A stretch of DNA of 54,924 nt from Eubacterium sp. (GTDB lineage Bacteria; Bacillota; Clostridia; Lachnospirales; Lachnospiraceae): positions 1-54,924 of the forward strand of contig JAILOU010000054.1 of the NCBI GenBank assembly GCA_024690665.1. The letters run 5' to 3'. The position numbers and the translations under genes were made by a program. The notes beneath the pieces were generated by a model. The model did not search any database. It saw nothing but the letters and a program-made list of their open reading frames with translations, and was not told the DNA's origin. The first letter of the stretch is position 1; every line of letters starts with the position of its first letter. This document shows positions 16,679 through 25,349 of this stretch, in pieces.

Positions 16679-18088
16679 TTATTTATAATCCTTAAGACCT
16701 TTTGAAATCTCATAGGTGTAATCCGATAACTCTTCCTTGATAATCGATTTATACATGTCTTTTTGACTGGTAAATCCATAACTGTAATACAGATAATCAT
16801 CACCGATGTAAGTTCCGTTATAAACCAAAGAAGCATAGGATAAGTCTACATCAATCGTTCCATCTGCTTTTACCAGCACATCGGTAAATCGAACCGGAAC
16901 GTAGATCTTTTGCTTTCCAAAACTGTAACTCTTGTCTGCAGCCTTAAGATTGGTTGAATAAATGAGATACACCTGGTTGGAATATCCCCAGGTATCGCTG
17001 TCTTTTGCAACCTGAAGATACATACCCTCGTAAGACCAGTCACCATACTTAAACTCATCATTGTCTTCTCCGTTAGACTTTAAGACATCTTCCGCCTGCA
17101 TCTTCATGGTCTTTAATGTATCATCATCCAACTGATCAAGTTTAGACAGATAAGAATCCGCAGATTCTACCACGTATTGCTTGGTTGCAGAAGTTACTTT
17201 GTATCCTTGTGAAGCAAGTGTTTCCTCATCCTCATAGATTTTAACAGTCACACTGTCGCCAACACTTAAGCCGTAACTTTCTCCGTCAAATCCATAGGTG
17301 AAGAGATCACTGTCTGTATTTTCCACGATTTCTGCAGATACATTTCCATCAATTCCGGAGAATGTCACAGATATATTCTCAAATGGATCAATTTCTTCGA
17401 CATCACTTAAACCTGATACTTCATAGGTATAAGTATCACCCTTGAATCTGATTCCATACTCTTTGGCTGCTTCATTGTCGTAGTCAATTCGAACCGTAAC
17501 AACATCGCCATTGGACAGATTTGTTGTCTGGTCTGCAACGCATGAGTACACGCCAAATTCTGATATATAATCTGCAACTGTAACGCTGCTTCCAAACATT
17601 TCCGCAATCTCTGCAAGATTCTGCTTCAGACCGGTTGGCTCTTTCCCGATATCATTGATCTTCTCTGCAAGTTCTTCCGTTGTAGAAACGGTTGCGGTAC
17701 CATAACCATTTGGACCGTCTACCGTAACCTCGATATAATCTTCCAGGTTAATGGTGTGTCTTGCTTTATTAATAAAGAACACTGCTAAAATTGCTACCAC
17801 TGCTGCCACTGCAATGCAGACAATCATAAGAATCATCTTATTACTGATTGGTTTTTTAACCTGCTGCGCCACCGCCATCGGTGTCGGCTGCACCGGCTGT
17901 TCCGGCTGCACTGGTTGCTCCGGCTGCACTGGTTGCTCCGGTTGCACTGGTTGCTCCGGCTGCACCACCTGCTCCGGCGCCCCCTCTTGCTCCGGCGCAA
18001 TTAAATAATCACTAATTTTTGCTCCACATCCGGTACAGAATGCAGAGTCTTCTGGAATCTCTGTTCCACATTTTGGACAAAATGCCAT
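16679..18088 (-). CDS. zinc-ribbon, one-TM protein with Ig-like outside domains (copy 2)
   Basis: This 469-residue paralogue of the 12124-13503 product has the same order: zinc ribbon (FCPKCGTEI ... FCTGCGAKI), a linker with repeated QPVQPE units, a membrane segment near 85-107, and the same beta-rich outside domains (TINLEDYIEVTVDG; EIDPFENISVTFSG). The linker repeat is longer than in copy 1. It starts behind AAGGGAGG, 54 nt after the membrane-protein gene, and is probably co-transcribed with it from 18941-18969. Unlike copy 1 it has no ECF-type promoter of its own. Confidence 0.75.
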   Translation of the reverse strand: MAFCPKCGTEIPEDSAFCTGCGAKISDYLIAPEQEGAPEQVVQPEQPVQPEQPVQPEQPVQPEQPVQPTPMAVAQQVKKPISNKMILMIVCIAVAAVVAILAVFFINKARHTINLEDYIEVTVDGPNGYGTATVSTTEELAEKINDIGKEPTGLKQNLAEIAEMFGSSVTVADYISEFGVYSCVADQTTNLSNGDVVTVRIDYDNEAAKEYGIRFKGDTYTYEVSGLSDVEEIDPFENISVTFSGIDGNVSAEIVENTDSDLFTYGFDGESYGLSVGDSVTVKIYEDEETLASQGYKVTSATKQYVVESADSYLSKLDQLDDDTLKTMKMQAEDVLKSNGEDNDEFKYGDWSYEGMYLQVAKDSDTWGYSNQVYLIYSTNLKAADKSYSFGKQKIYVPVRFTDVLVKADGTIDVDLSYASLVYNGTYIGDDYLYYSYGFTSQKDMYKSIIKEELSDYTYEISKGLKDYK

Positions 18089-18142
18089 ATTGTCATCCTC
18101 CCTTTTTTCTTAATCTCTAATAACTCCTCAAGCACAAAATGC

Positions 18143-18838
18143 TTACATCAGTTTCATTCCGCAGTTCATGCAAAATCCTGCGCCCTCCTCAATCTGACAT
18201 CCGCAGTTTGGACACATACGCGCAGCCGGTTTTACCTCAATGATCGGCTTTGGTGCTCCGCACTTGTAACAGAAGTTTGCCTGTCCCTTCATCATTGTGC
18301 CGCAGTTGGTACAATTCCACGGGCCGGCGTCCACAGCATTCGTATTAGGTGCCGTATTGGATATAATGCCAAACAATTCTGTCAGGCTCGTCTCTCCGCT
18401 TAGCTTTTTCATGTTCATGCAGATTGCTAAAAACAGCGCTATAAACAGTAAGATCAGATTGAGTACAAACCAAAATGTCACACGCGACTGGAAGTAATAC
18501 TGACCAGCTTCATGTTTCACACCGGCTGCTACTGCACACCACATTCCCACATCAACAGCTGAAAATACAAGTGTAATAATATTCTTGGTGCTGTGATCTA
18601 ACTTGAACTTAATCAGCCAGACAAGTAAAAGTAACACCGGAATAATAATCAGACACGAGCAGACCAGCTGCGGCGAAACCATGGTATAACCATCCGAACG
18701 CACTCCGATTGTCAGTCGCATCGCAGACAACTTCATACTTTCTCCCGAACATGACACAACAAATGTCGGCAGGAAAAAGATTACAATCGCTACCAGACTG
18801 ATAATTTGAATGATATGCTTTAGCTTAATCTTGTTCAT
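18143..18838 (-). CDS. polytopic membrane protein with two C-terminal zinc ribbons (copy 2)
   Basis: The start is set at 18838 behind AAAGGGAGA, which matches the start of copy 1 (MNKIKLKHIIQII versus MDKIKIKHIIQII). The 231-residue product has four hydrophobic segments and two zinc ribbons near its end (CTNCGTM ... CYKCGAP, MCPNCGC ... CMNCG). It begins the transcript that includes copy 2 of the zinc-ribbon/Ig-like gene. The leader carries a terminator-like hairpin close to the predicted transcript start. Confidence 0.7.
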   Translation of the reverse strand: MNKIKLKHIIQIISLVAIVIFFLPTFVVSCSGESMKLSAMRLTIGVRSDGYTMVSPQLVCSCLIIIPVLLLLVWLIKFKLDHSTKNIITLVFSAVDVGMWCAVAAGVKHEAGQYYFQSRVTFWFVLNLILLFIALFLAICMNMKKLSGETSLTELFGIISNTAPNTNAVDAGPWNCTNCGTMMKGQANFCYKCGAPKPIIEVKPAARMCPNCGCQIEEGAGFCMNCGMKLM

Positions 18839-18904
18839 AATACAGAATCTCCCTTTCCTAACTTTTCTTAATATTTTGATTCTCAAAGTAATTTGAGTCA
18901 ATAA

Positions 18905-18928
18905 AAATAGCACTACAAAAGTAGCACT
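18905..18928 (-). terminator. terminator-like hairpin at the 5' end of the copy-2 transcript
   Basis: AGTGCTAC / GTAGTGCT with loop TTTT is followed by five T. It is nearly the same as the terminator of the c-di-GMP riboswitch, but no aptamer precedes it. The predicted promoter places it only a few bases after the transcript start. Confidence 0.6.
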
Positions 18929-18940
18929 AAACCATTAACT

Positions 18941-18969
18941 ATCTTATACTTTATGGCTCACAAAGTAAA
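18941..18969 (-). promoter_or_regulatory. promoter of the copy-2 zinc-ribbon pair
   Basis: TTTACT and TAAGAT are separated by 17 bp on the minus strand. Confidence 0.55.
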
Positions 18970-19128
18970 GTAAATATCTACATTTGAGTCATATTTCCCA
19001 CTCCAAACTGACCTTATAAAAAACATTTTTTCTTACTATACTAAAATGTTCAGATTCGTGTTATCTTACAGTTAGCATTATAAAACACATATGCACAATA
19101 TAGAAATCATCAGGAGGTAACGAGTACT

Positions 19129-19917
19129 ATGGATTTGAAATTAAAAGATAAGGTTGTTATGATTACCGGTTCAACAGGCGGTGTAGGTGAAGCAGTGGTT
19201 AAGGCGTTTGCCGCTGAAGGCTGCAAGCTTGCCATCTCTTCCACCAAGCAGGAGAAATTGGACAAGATGCTTCCGAACATTGATATTGCACCCGAGAATC
19301 TTTTAACATTTGTCGTTGATGTGACAAAAGAAGAACAGATTCAGCAGATGGTGGCTAAGACCGTTGAGACATTTGGCAGTCTTGATGCACAGGTGAATAT
19401 CGCCGGCTATGAAGGACTCAGTATCCCGGTTGACCAGCAGACCATGGACAACATGATGAAGGTTTACAACGTCAATGTATTCGGACCTCTCTTTGGTATG
19501 AAGTATGCGCTTGAGCAGATGAAAAAGCAGCAACACGGCGCAATTGTCAACATCACATCACAAGGTTCTGTCGTTGGTGCTCCAACCATGTCCGCTTATG
19601 TTTCTTCTAAGCATGCCGCACACGGAATTTCCAAATGCGCCGCTCTTGAAGTTGCCGAGATGGGCATCCATATCAACTGCATCGGACCTGGACCGATCGA
19701 TACACCGATGATGACAAAACTTGAAAAGCAGGCTCTTGGTGAAAATGTTTCCAAAGAAGAAGCAATGGCTGTATTTGCAGCGCCATATCCAAACAAGCGT
19801 TACTGCAAGCCATCAGAAGTAGCCGATCTTGCACTCTTCCTAGCGTCTGATGTATCTGCCCATATCACAGGTTCTTTAGTAACCATGGATGGCGGACAGG
19901 CAGCTCAGGGAAGATAA
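19129..19917 (+). CDS. short-chain dehydrogenase/reductase
   Basis: The 262-residue product is a classical SDR that uses NAD(P)H to oxidise or reduce an alcohol/carbonyl pair. It has the cofactor motif TGSTGGVGEA at about 14-23, the NVAG-type motif replaced by NIAGYEG, the catalytic Ser of ITSQGS and the YVSSK motif (Tyr/Lys) near 159-163, and a GPGPIDTPM segment. The length is typical. AGGAGGT lies 10 nt before the ATG. It resembles FabG and hydroxysteroid dehydrogenase groups; the substrate cannot be told. It stands alone between divergent and convergent genes and has its own terminator. Confidence 0.85.
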   Translation: MDLKLKDKVVMITGSTGGVGEAVVKAFAAEGCKLAISSTKQEKLDKMLPNIDIAPENLLTFVVDVTKEEQIQQMVAKTVETFGSLDAQVNIAGYEGLSIPVDQQTMDNMMKVYNVNVFGPLFGMKYALEQMKKQQHGAIVNITSQGSVVGAPTMSAYVSSKHAAHGISKCAALEVAEMGIHINCIGPGPIDTPMMTKLEKQALGENVSKEEAMAVFAAPYPNKRYCKPSEVADLALFLASDVSAHITGSLVTMDGGQAAQGR

Positions 19918-19950
19918 GATAGCCCCCATTAACTACTCCATATATAAATT

Positions 19951-19984
19951 TGAGGGATACAACTGTTTGTATCCCTCATTTTTT
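19951..19984 (+). terminator. terminator of the SDR gene
   Basis: A perfect 12-bp stem (TGAGGGATACAA / TTGTATCCCTCA) with loop CTGT is followed by six T. It may also serve the convergent desulfurase gene. Confidence 0.9.
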
Positions 19985-21206
19985 ATGCACTGTATTTTCG
20001 TAGCAACGTGATGACTTTCACCAGCGTTTCGCAAAATACATCAATCTCTTCATAGGTATTATAGAAGTTTGGCGTCACACGAACCGTCGCATTTACGCCA
20101 AGACACTCCAGCATCGGCTGTGCACAGTGACTTCCCGAGCGAACGGCAATCGCTGCCTTATCCAGCATACTTGCAATGTCGTATGGATGCGCCCCTTCTA
20201 CTGCAAATGAAATCGCCCCGGCGCGTTTGGCCGGATGCCCAAGTATCTCCACATATGGAATTGCAGATATCTTCTCGAGCGCATATGCTAATAGTTTGCT
20301 CTCATACTCATGCATCGCCTCTATATCATGTTCTGTCAGATAAGTAACTGCTTCACCAAGTCCGATAATGCCACCGATATTTGGCGTTCCTGCTTCAAAT
20401 CGATACGGAAGCGGTCCCCAGGTTGTCTCCTCTTCCTTTACCAAATCTACCATCCCGCCGCCATAGCGCGCCGGCTCTAATTTCTCTAAGCATTCTTTCT
20501 TTCCATAGAGCACTCCGACACCGGTCGGTCCAATCATCTTGTGTCCGGAAAAACAATAGTACTCACAATCCAGGCTTTTAACATCTACCGTCTGATGCAG
20601 GATTCCCTGCGCCCCATCGATTAGCACCTCAGCCCCATAACGATGCACCATCTCGATGATTTCTTTAATCGGATTCACTGTTCCTGTTACATTGGTAACA
20701 TGCGCACAGGCTACCAGCCGAATCTCATTCTTCCTTAAGATATCTTCAAGGGCTTGTAAGTCAAGCTCTCCATCCGGCGCCGGACACACGAAAAACTGCC
20801 GCCCGGTCTGCTTGCAGATCTGCTGCCATGGTACGTAATTGGAATGATGTTCCAACTGTGTCGTGACAATACCGCCCGCACTGCCTTGTTCTAGTGCAAT
20901 CCCCGCCGAAACAAGGTGTATACTGTCCGTTGCACCTTGTGTAAATACGATGCTTTCCACATGCTCTGCATGAATAAAATCTTTCACAAGTTCTCTCGCA
21001 TGCTCTACATCCTGCGTTGACTTTTCACTAAGATAGTGAATGCCTCGATGAATATTTCCATGTTCCTTCTCGTAATGCTCACGAATACGCTCCGCCACCT
21101 GTGATGGCATCTGCGCCGTTGCACCATTGTCCAGGTAAATCAGACGTTTCCCATAGATTTCCTGCTCTAAGATTGGGAAATCTTTTCTCCATACATTTTC
21201 ACACAC
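19983..21206 (-). CDS. SufS-like cysteine desulfurase (class V aminotransferase fold)
   Basis: The 407-residue enzyme would remove sulfur from cysteine with pyridoxal phosphate and pass it on as a persulfide for Fe-S clusters or other thiolated products. It shows the SufS features: YLDNGATAQMP, the LEHHSN region, the PLP-binding Lys in SGHKMIGPTGVG and the catalytic Cys in RSGSHCAQP. Length and start motif fit the family. No suf or isc partners are next to it; the gene 24 nt upstream encodes an unknown 131-residue protein, so its sulfur acceptor is not obvious. Confidence 0.85.
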   Translation of the reverse strand: MCENVWRKDFPILEQEIYGKRLIYLDNGATAQMPSQVAERIREHYEKEHGNIHRGIHYLSEKSTQDVEHARELVKDFIHAEHVESIVFTQGATDSIHLVSAGIALEQGSAGGIVTTQLEHHSNYVPWQQICKQTGRQFFVCPAPDGELDLQALEDILRKNEIRLVACAHVTNVTGTVNPIKEIIEMVHRYGAEVLIDGAQGILHQTVDVKSLDCEYYCFSGHKMIGPTGVGVLYGKKECLEKLEPARYGGGMVDLVKEEETTWGPLPYRFEAGTPNIGGIIGLGEAVTYLTEHDIEAMHEYESKLLAYALEKISAIPYVEILGHPAKRAGAISFAVEGAHPYDIASMLDKAAIAVRSGSHCAQPMLECLGVNATVRVTPNFYNTYEEIDVFCETLVKVITLLRKYSA

Positions 21207-21230
21207 AATACTACTCCTCTTATTTCTTTC

Positions 21231-21626
21231 TTATGCTTCCCAGCCGATTACGCAAATCCCCTCCGGCAGGTCACCACCGCGCTCTATGGCGCTGATTGGT
21301 TTCAGCAAAGAACGATTGGTCGGCTGAAGGCCTTCCATCTCGAAGATGCCGACATTGGTTCCAATTCCAACTTCACTGTTCGGATCTTTGATAACGGCAA
21401 ATTTCTTCTTACCATACATAATTTTATTGTACTCATCTTTATCTACCGTCACACGCACCTTACCGGCAACGCCCTTGTTCGTTTCACCAAATAAAGTAGC
21501 GGTCGAGGCCTGAAAGCGACTTTCGTCCTTTTCCTCTGTCTTTTGTTCCTTCGGCTGCTGTTCTTTTTTAGACTCAGCCATCTCTTTACTCAATCCCCGA
21601 ATTAAAGCTTCACGATCTAGTGCCAT
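21231..21626 (-). CDS. 131-residue unknown protein
   Basis: The start is set at 21626, where AGGAG lies 9 nt ahead; an ATG three codons upstream is too close to that site. The first half is charged and low in complexity (Glu/Lys/Gln-rich, about residues 15-40), and the second half looks like a small beta-rich domain (VRVTVDKDEYNKIMYGKKKF). No family is recognised. It is followed by the cysteine desulfurase gene on the same strand and preceded by the NlpC/P60 gene, which starts beyond its own leader. Confidence 0.55.
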   Translation of the reverse strand: MALDREALIRGLSKEMAESKKEQQPKEQKTEEKDESRFQASTATLFGETNKGVAGKVRVTVDKDEYNKIMYGKKKFAVIKDPNSEVGIGTNVGIFEMEGLQPTNRSLLKPISAIERGGDLPEGICVIGWEA

Positions 21627-21641
21627 GTTCAACATCTCCTT

Positions 21642-23873
21642 TTATTTGATTTTGATCTTAATCACTTTTTTAACGCCGCTACCATCTGTTGACTGAATGG
21701 TAATCTTCACGGTCTTTCCCTTGCCGGCCTTTTTAGTCTTCACCTTGCCGGTCTTCGTCACCGTTGCATACTTCGTATTGCTTGAAGTAAAGGACAATTT
21801 TCTATTAGCCTTATCACCACTGGTTTGAACTGTCGTCTTAATCTTGACCGTTTTTCCAGCCTTGACTTTCTTCGCCGCTTTCGCCGAAATCGAAGTCACC
21901 TTACCGTCCATCGACCTGATGTGATAAGTTGCCATCACATGTGAGCCATCGGTTGTTGTGGCTGTAATATCCGCCGCTCTTCCGGCAGTGTCTTTTTTCA
22001 CCTTCACAACGCCGTCCTGGCTAACGCTTGCGACCTTTTTATTGGAAGATTTCCAAACCACCTTCGTGGTAGTTGCGTTCTTAGGCATTACATATGCAGT
22101 CAGTTTTAGTTTCTTTCCTTCTGCAACTCTATGAGACGCACCTTTTATCTTAAGTTTCGTCACATATGTAATATCCGAGGCATATGTCTGTGTCCGTTGT
22201 TTGCCACATGTACTACAAGTATAACACATAACCCCGTCTGTTTCTTTTGTTGGTTTTATCAAAACCTTACCTTCATTCCAGTTGTGCGATGTCATTGCAA
22301 TCTCGGTTTGTTCTTGCAAAACCTCGCCACACAATGCACAACTGATTTCTTCTGTTACTCCCGTTGTGGTACAAGTCGGTGCAACTGCCTGCTTAGTCAC
22401 CGTCTCAACATGTGCCTCGTGTCGAAGGCTTGTATATGTCACAGCATGTGTCAGATTATTGAGCCAGGTTGTTCCGTTTTTACGCTTCACGGTAAGCGGC
22501 GTAAGAATCACCGAATACATGCTTTGTACGCTGGTTTCTTCCGTCGCATCCGATAACGAACCGGTCGCACTGATAACATAATTAACGCCATCCACGGTTC
22601 CGACATAGATCATCTCATGTCCACTCGAGAAAAACAACACCGAACCGATCGGAAGCGACGCGATATACTCTGCCTTTTCCTCATCCGACCACTCCGTCGT
22701 TTCATCCGACGTCGTTGTCGAGAATGCCGTCACATATCCATCTACCAGTCTCTGCCAGCTTGTATTACGCGGCACGGTATAGCCAAAGCACCGATAGATA
22801 TTTCTTACATACATCGAGCAGTCAAATGCCTCCAGCATACCGCCCCATCCATATCGATTACCAAGGCAGGAGAATGCAAGATCCAATACTGCCTGCTCCG
22901 TCAAATCCGCATATCCGATATGCACATCATAATGCTGGGATATAAGCGCACATACCTTATCATAACTGCCATCTTCCAAACGAATCGGCAGATACACCAC
23001 ATAGTTATTCCACGTTCCGCGCTCTGCAAGATCGCTGATGGCATCTGACCATTCGTCTTCCGGAACGAGCTGCAATGCGCAGCCGATATCAAGTCTGACC
23101 TTCGATGTCTCAGACTGTAGGTACGATGCTTCTAGTGTAATTTGATCTTGCATCACAACCAAAAAGTCATCGTCCTCAAGACCAAAGTTCCACTGCTCCA
23201 GCCAGGTATCCTTGCTGTCACATACGCCGATGCAATCAGCCCGCACCCATCCCGTGCAGTTATCGGTGTATCCCCAATAGTATTGCACGTCGTCAATCGT
23301 ACATTCCTGTCGAATAACAAATGGCTCATTAACGACTAGCGCTGAAGATTCCAATTCATCATCCGGATCGGACGCCGAGTATCCAATTACATCCGTCGTT
23401 GGCCAGCTCTTTAAATCGGCTCTTTGCACGCAGATTCCAAACCTGGTATCTGCCGTCTCTCCGACTGTCATGCTGGTAGATGCAAACTGCGTCTTAATAT
23501 TTGCAAAATACGTCTCCTTATCAATCAGTGTTCCATCAATGTATAAAGATTTGGTCGGAAGTGCCTGATTCGTAACCGGATCTTTCACCGTAAATGTCTC
23601 CGCCATCTTCTCGATGCCGTAGATATTCGTTCCGGACGATTCATACGCCGAAGTATTATATGCACTGACTGCATCCGAATCTGCAAGAATCGTATCTGCT
23701 CCCAGCACGGATTGTTCTGCCCAATAATCAGCACTACACATCTCCTCTGTCACACCGGTTGCATATGTCAGATTGGATGAGCTCGTATCGTCCGCATAGA
23801 CAGGCACGGCAGCTCCCATCTGAAGCACCAGTGCACTGCTTAAAATTGTACTAATAATCTTTTTCATTTTCAT
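21642..23873 (-). CDS. secreted NlpC/P60 protein with SH3 and Ig-like domains
   Basis: This 743-residue protein has a signal peptide (ILSSALVLQMGAAVPVYA), an N-terminal region, an SH3-like pair, an NlpC/P60 peptidase near 330-460 (GWGGMLEAFDCSMYVRNIY with the catalytic Cys, SSGHEMIYVG with the His), then a CxxC-rich insert and two Big_2-like Ig domains with a Lys-rich end (KVIKIKIK). It would cut peptide bridges in the wall at or outside the cell surface. The start at 23873 has GGGTGAAG just ahead. The Lys-rich end is shared with other surface proteins of the window and may hold the protein on the wall. Confidence 0.85.
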   Translation of the reverse strand: MKMKKIISTILSSALVLQMGAAVPVYADDTSSSNLTYATGVTEEMCSADYWAEQSVLGADTILADSDAVSAYNTSAYESSGTNIYGIEKMAETFTVKDPVTNQALPTKSLYIDGTLIDKETYFANIKTQFASTSMTVGETADTRFGICVQRADLKSWPTTDVIGYSASDPDDELESSALVVNEPFVIRQECTIDDVQYYWGYTDNCTGWVRADCIGVCDSKDTWLEQWNFGLEDDDFLVVMQDQITLEASYLQSETSKVRLDIGCALQLVPEDEWSDAISDLAERGTWNNYVVYLPIRLEDGSYDKVCALISQHYDVHIGYADLTEQAVLDLAFSCLGNRYGWGGMLEAFDCSMYVRNIYRCFGYTVPRNTSWQRLVDGYVTAFSTTTSDETTEWSDEEKAEYIASLPIGSVLFFSSGHEMIYVGTVDGVNYVISATGSLSDATEETSVQSMYSVILTPLTVKRKNGTTWLNNLTHAVTYTSLRHEAHVETVTKQAVAPTCTTTGVTEEISCALCGEVLQEQTEIAMTSHNWNEGKVLIKPTKETDGVMCYTCSTCGKQRTQTYASDITYVTKLKIKGASHRVAEGKKLKLTAYVMPKNATTTKVVWKSSNKKVASVSQDGVVKVKKDTAGRAADITATTTDGSHVMATYHIRSMDGKVTSISAKAAKKVKAGKTVKIKTTVQTSGDKANRKLSFTSSNTKYATVTKTGKVKTKKAGKGKTVKITIQSTDGSGVKKVIKIKIK

Positions 23874-23967
23874 AATCTTCACCCTATTATGCATAGTCCA
23901 AACTCACTATAGATAATATATCATAATCCACTATATGCGTGTTACTATTTTACTAGATATATGTACA

Positions 23968-23999
23968 AAAATATGGGCCACTCAAAAGAGTGACCCATA
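23968..23999 (-). terminator. hairpin with T-run in the gap before the NlpC/P60 gene
   Basis: A 12-bp inverted repeat (TATGGGCCACTC / GAGTGACCCATA, one mismatch, loop AAAA) is followed by TATTTTT on the minus strand. It may end read-through or act in a leader. The rest of 23874-24160 shows no gene. Confidence 0.5.
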
Positions 24000-24160
24000 A
24001 GAATAAAGAATATCATGTCAAGACTCGCTCGTATTCTACCTCTATCATTGCATAACTTCCGCTTTCCACGTCTGTTGCTTGAGCAACACATTCTTTTCTC
24101 TCTTCCAATTACAATATAACTGTAACAACTTAACTACAAATAACGAAAGAGAGGAACCTC

Positions 24161-24337
24161 ATGAAAAAATATTGCAGCGAAGAATGTCCATGCTCAAATA
24201 CCAAATGCGACTTGTATAAAAATTGCGAAGAGTGCATCAAACGACATCACTCTTCGCAAAAATACCCCCTTACCGCCTGTGAAATCTGCGAAAAAGAGGG
24301 GTGTGAAATGGCCAATCCGGCCAAATATTTTAAATAA
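24161..24337 (+). CDS. 58-residue cysteine-rich protein
   Basis: A short frame starts behind GAGAGG and ends just before a strong terminator. The peptide has nine Cys: C5, C9, C11, C16, C22, C25, C40, C43 and C48, in pairs such as CEEC and CEIC, plus an HH pair, which fits a small metal-binding protein. I recall similar Cys-rich short proteins in Clostridia, but the function is unknown. The good ribosome binding site, the regular Cys pattern and its own terminator support a real gene. Confidence 0.75.
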   Translation: MKKYCSEECPCSNTKCDLYKNCEECIKRHHSSQKYPLTACEICEKEGCEMANPAKYFK

Positions 24338-24361
24338 AGGCGGTATTTGTACCGCCTTTAT
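24334..24361. terminator. bidirectional terminator between convergent genes
   Basis: A perfect 10-bp core stem (AAAGGCGGTA / TACCGCCTTT) with loop TTTG lies between the stops of the Cys-rich gene and the NUDIX gene. Confidence 0.75.
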
Positions 24362-24366
24362 CTGCA

Positions 24367-24768
24367 TTACATATTCTTTTTAATCTTCTCCACCAACGTC
24401 ACATCCGCCGGCAACCAGTCCACGCTTGTAAGCTCAGCCTTCGTCAGCCATTTAGCCGCTTCATGCTCTTTCAGCACAAGGTCGCCCTTCACAATCTCGC
24501 ACCAAAAGCAGTCCATTGACAAGTGAAATGTCGGATAATCGTATTCAATCGTATCAATCAAATCACCGACCGCAATCTCCGTATCCAGTTCTTCCATGAT
24601 TTCCCTCTTAAGCGCCTGCTCAGGCGTCTCGCCGTCCTCAATCTTGCCGCCTGGGAATTCCCAGCCATCCTTAAAGTCGCCATACCCGCGCTGCGTTGCG
24701 AAGATGATTGGCTCGCCCTGTTCATTTACAGCCTTAATGATTGCTGCCACCACTCGTATCGTCTTCAT
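24367..24768 (-). CDS. NUDIX hydrolase, MutT-like
   Basis: The 133-residue product has the Nudix box GGKIEDGETPEQALKREI..EEL, with the metal-binding REIMEEL, and the general plan of small (d)CTP/8-oxo-dGTP pyrophosphatases. Such enzymes remove damaged or excess nucleotides. The start ATG has a weak GGGAGC site upstream. It is followed by the bidirectional terminator and preceded by a GNAT gene 15 nt away, so the two are likely in one transcript. Confidence 0.85.
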   Translation of the reverse strand: MKTIRVVAAIIKAVNEQGEPIIFATQRGYGDFKDGWEFPGGKIEDGETPEQALKREIMEELDTEIAVGDLIDTIEYDYPTFHLSMDCFWCEIVKGDLVLKEHEAAKWLTKAELTSVDWLPADVTLVEKIKKNM

Positions 24769-24783
24769 ATAATGCTCCCTTAT

Positions 24784-25260
24784 CTATAGCTCACAAAAAT
24801 ACGGGCAAATGTTCTCGTAGTGCCCATCTTTCATCCGAAATCCATTAGGAATTGTTCCCAGTTGCTTAAATCCAAGACGCTCGTAAAGGCGACGCGCCAT
24901 GGTATTACTTTCAACCACTGCATTAAACTGAAGCAGCTGAAACCCAAGTTTTTTTGCCTGCTTCATGCAATCGATAACCATCTGCTCTCCAATACGCCTG
25001 CCACGTGCATGTTCCAACACTGCATAACTTGCATTGCAGATGTGCCCGCATCTTCCAATGTTATTCGGGTGAAGGATATAAACTCCCACAACGGTTTCCG
25101 TCTCCACTACAACTCCGGTGTAACTTTGTGAAGCAAAAAACTCCTCGCCGCTTCTTGCATCCAAATGCTCTTCTTGAGGAAATGCGATTCCTTCTTCTAC
25201 CACGTCATTCCAGATCTTAATCATCTGTGGCAAATCCTTTTTTGTGTATTCTCTTACCAT
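24784..25260 (-). CDS. GNAT N-acetyltransferase
   Basis: The 158-residue product has the GNAT acetyl-CoA motif (RGRRIGEQMV near 96-105) and the typical C-terminal MARRLYERLGFKQLG. Such enzymes transfer acetyl to an amine of a small molecule or a protein. The substrate is unknown. It is intact, in contrast to the GNAT remnant at 51513-51722. Confidence 0.8.
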   Translation of the reverse strand: MVREYTKKDLPQMIKIWNDVVEEGIAFPQEEHLDARSGEEFFASQSYTGVVVETETVVGVYILHPNNIGRCGHICNASYAVLEHARGRRIGEQMVIDCMKQAKKLGFQLLQFNAVVESNTMARRLYERLGFKQLGTIPNGFRMKDGHYENICPYFCEL

Positions 25261-25349
25261 TTACTAGCCCTCTTGTCTTATTATTTATCGTTTTAGAATA
25301 TTCGAATTCATTTCTGACATCATCAATTATATATAGCTGCTTAGCTGTG

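Noticed and set aside
24001-24160. Inverted pieces such as TTGCTTGAGCAA before the Cys-rich gene, as an RNA gene
   Set aside because: The pairing is short and isolated, and no known RNA family core was seen.
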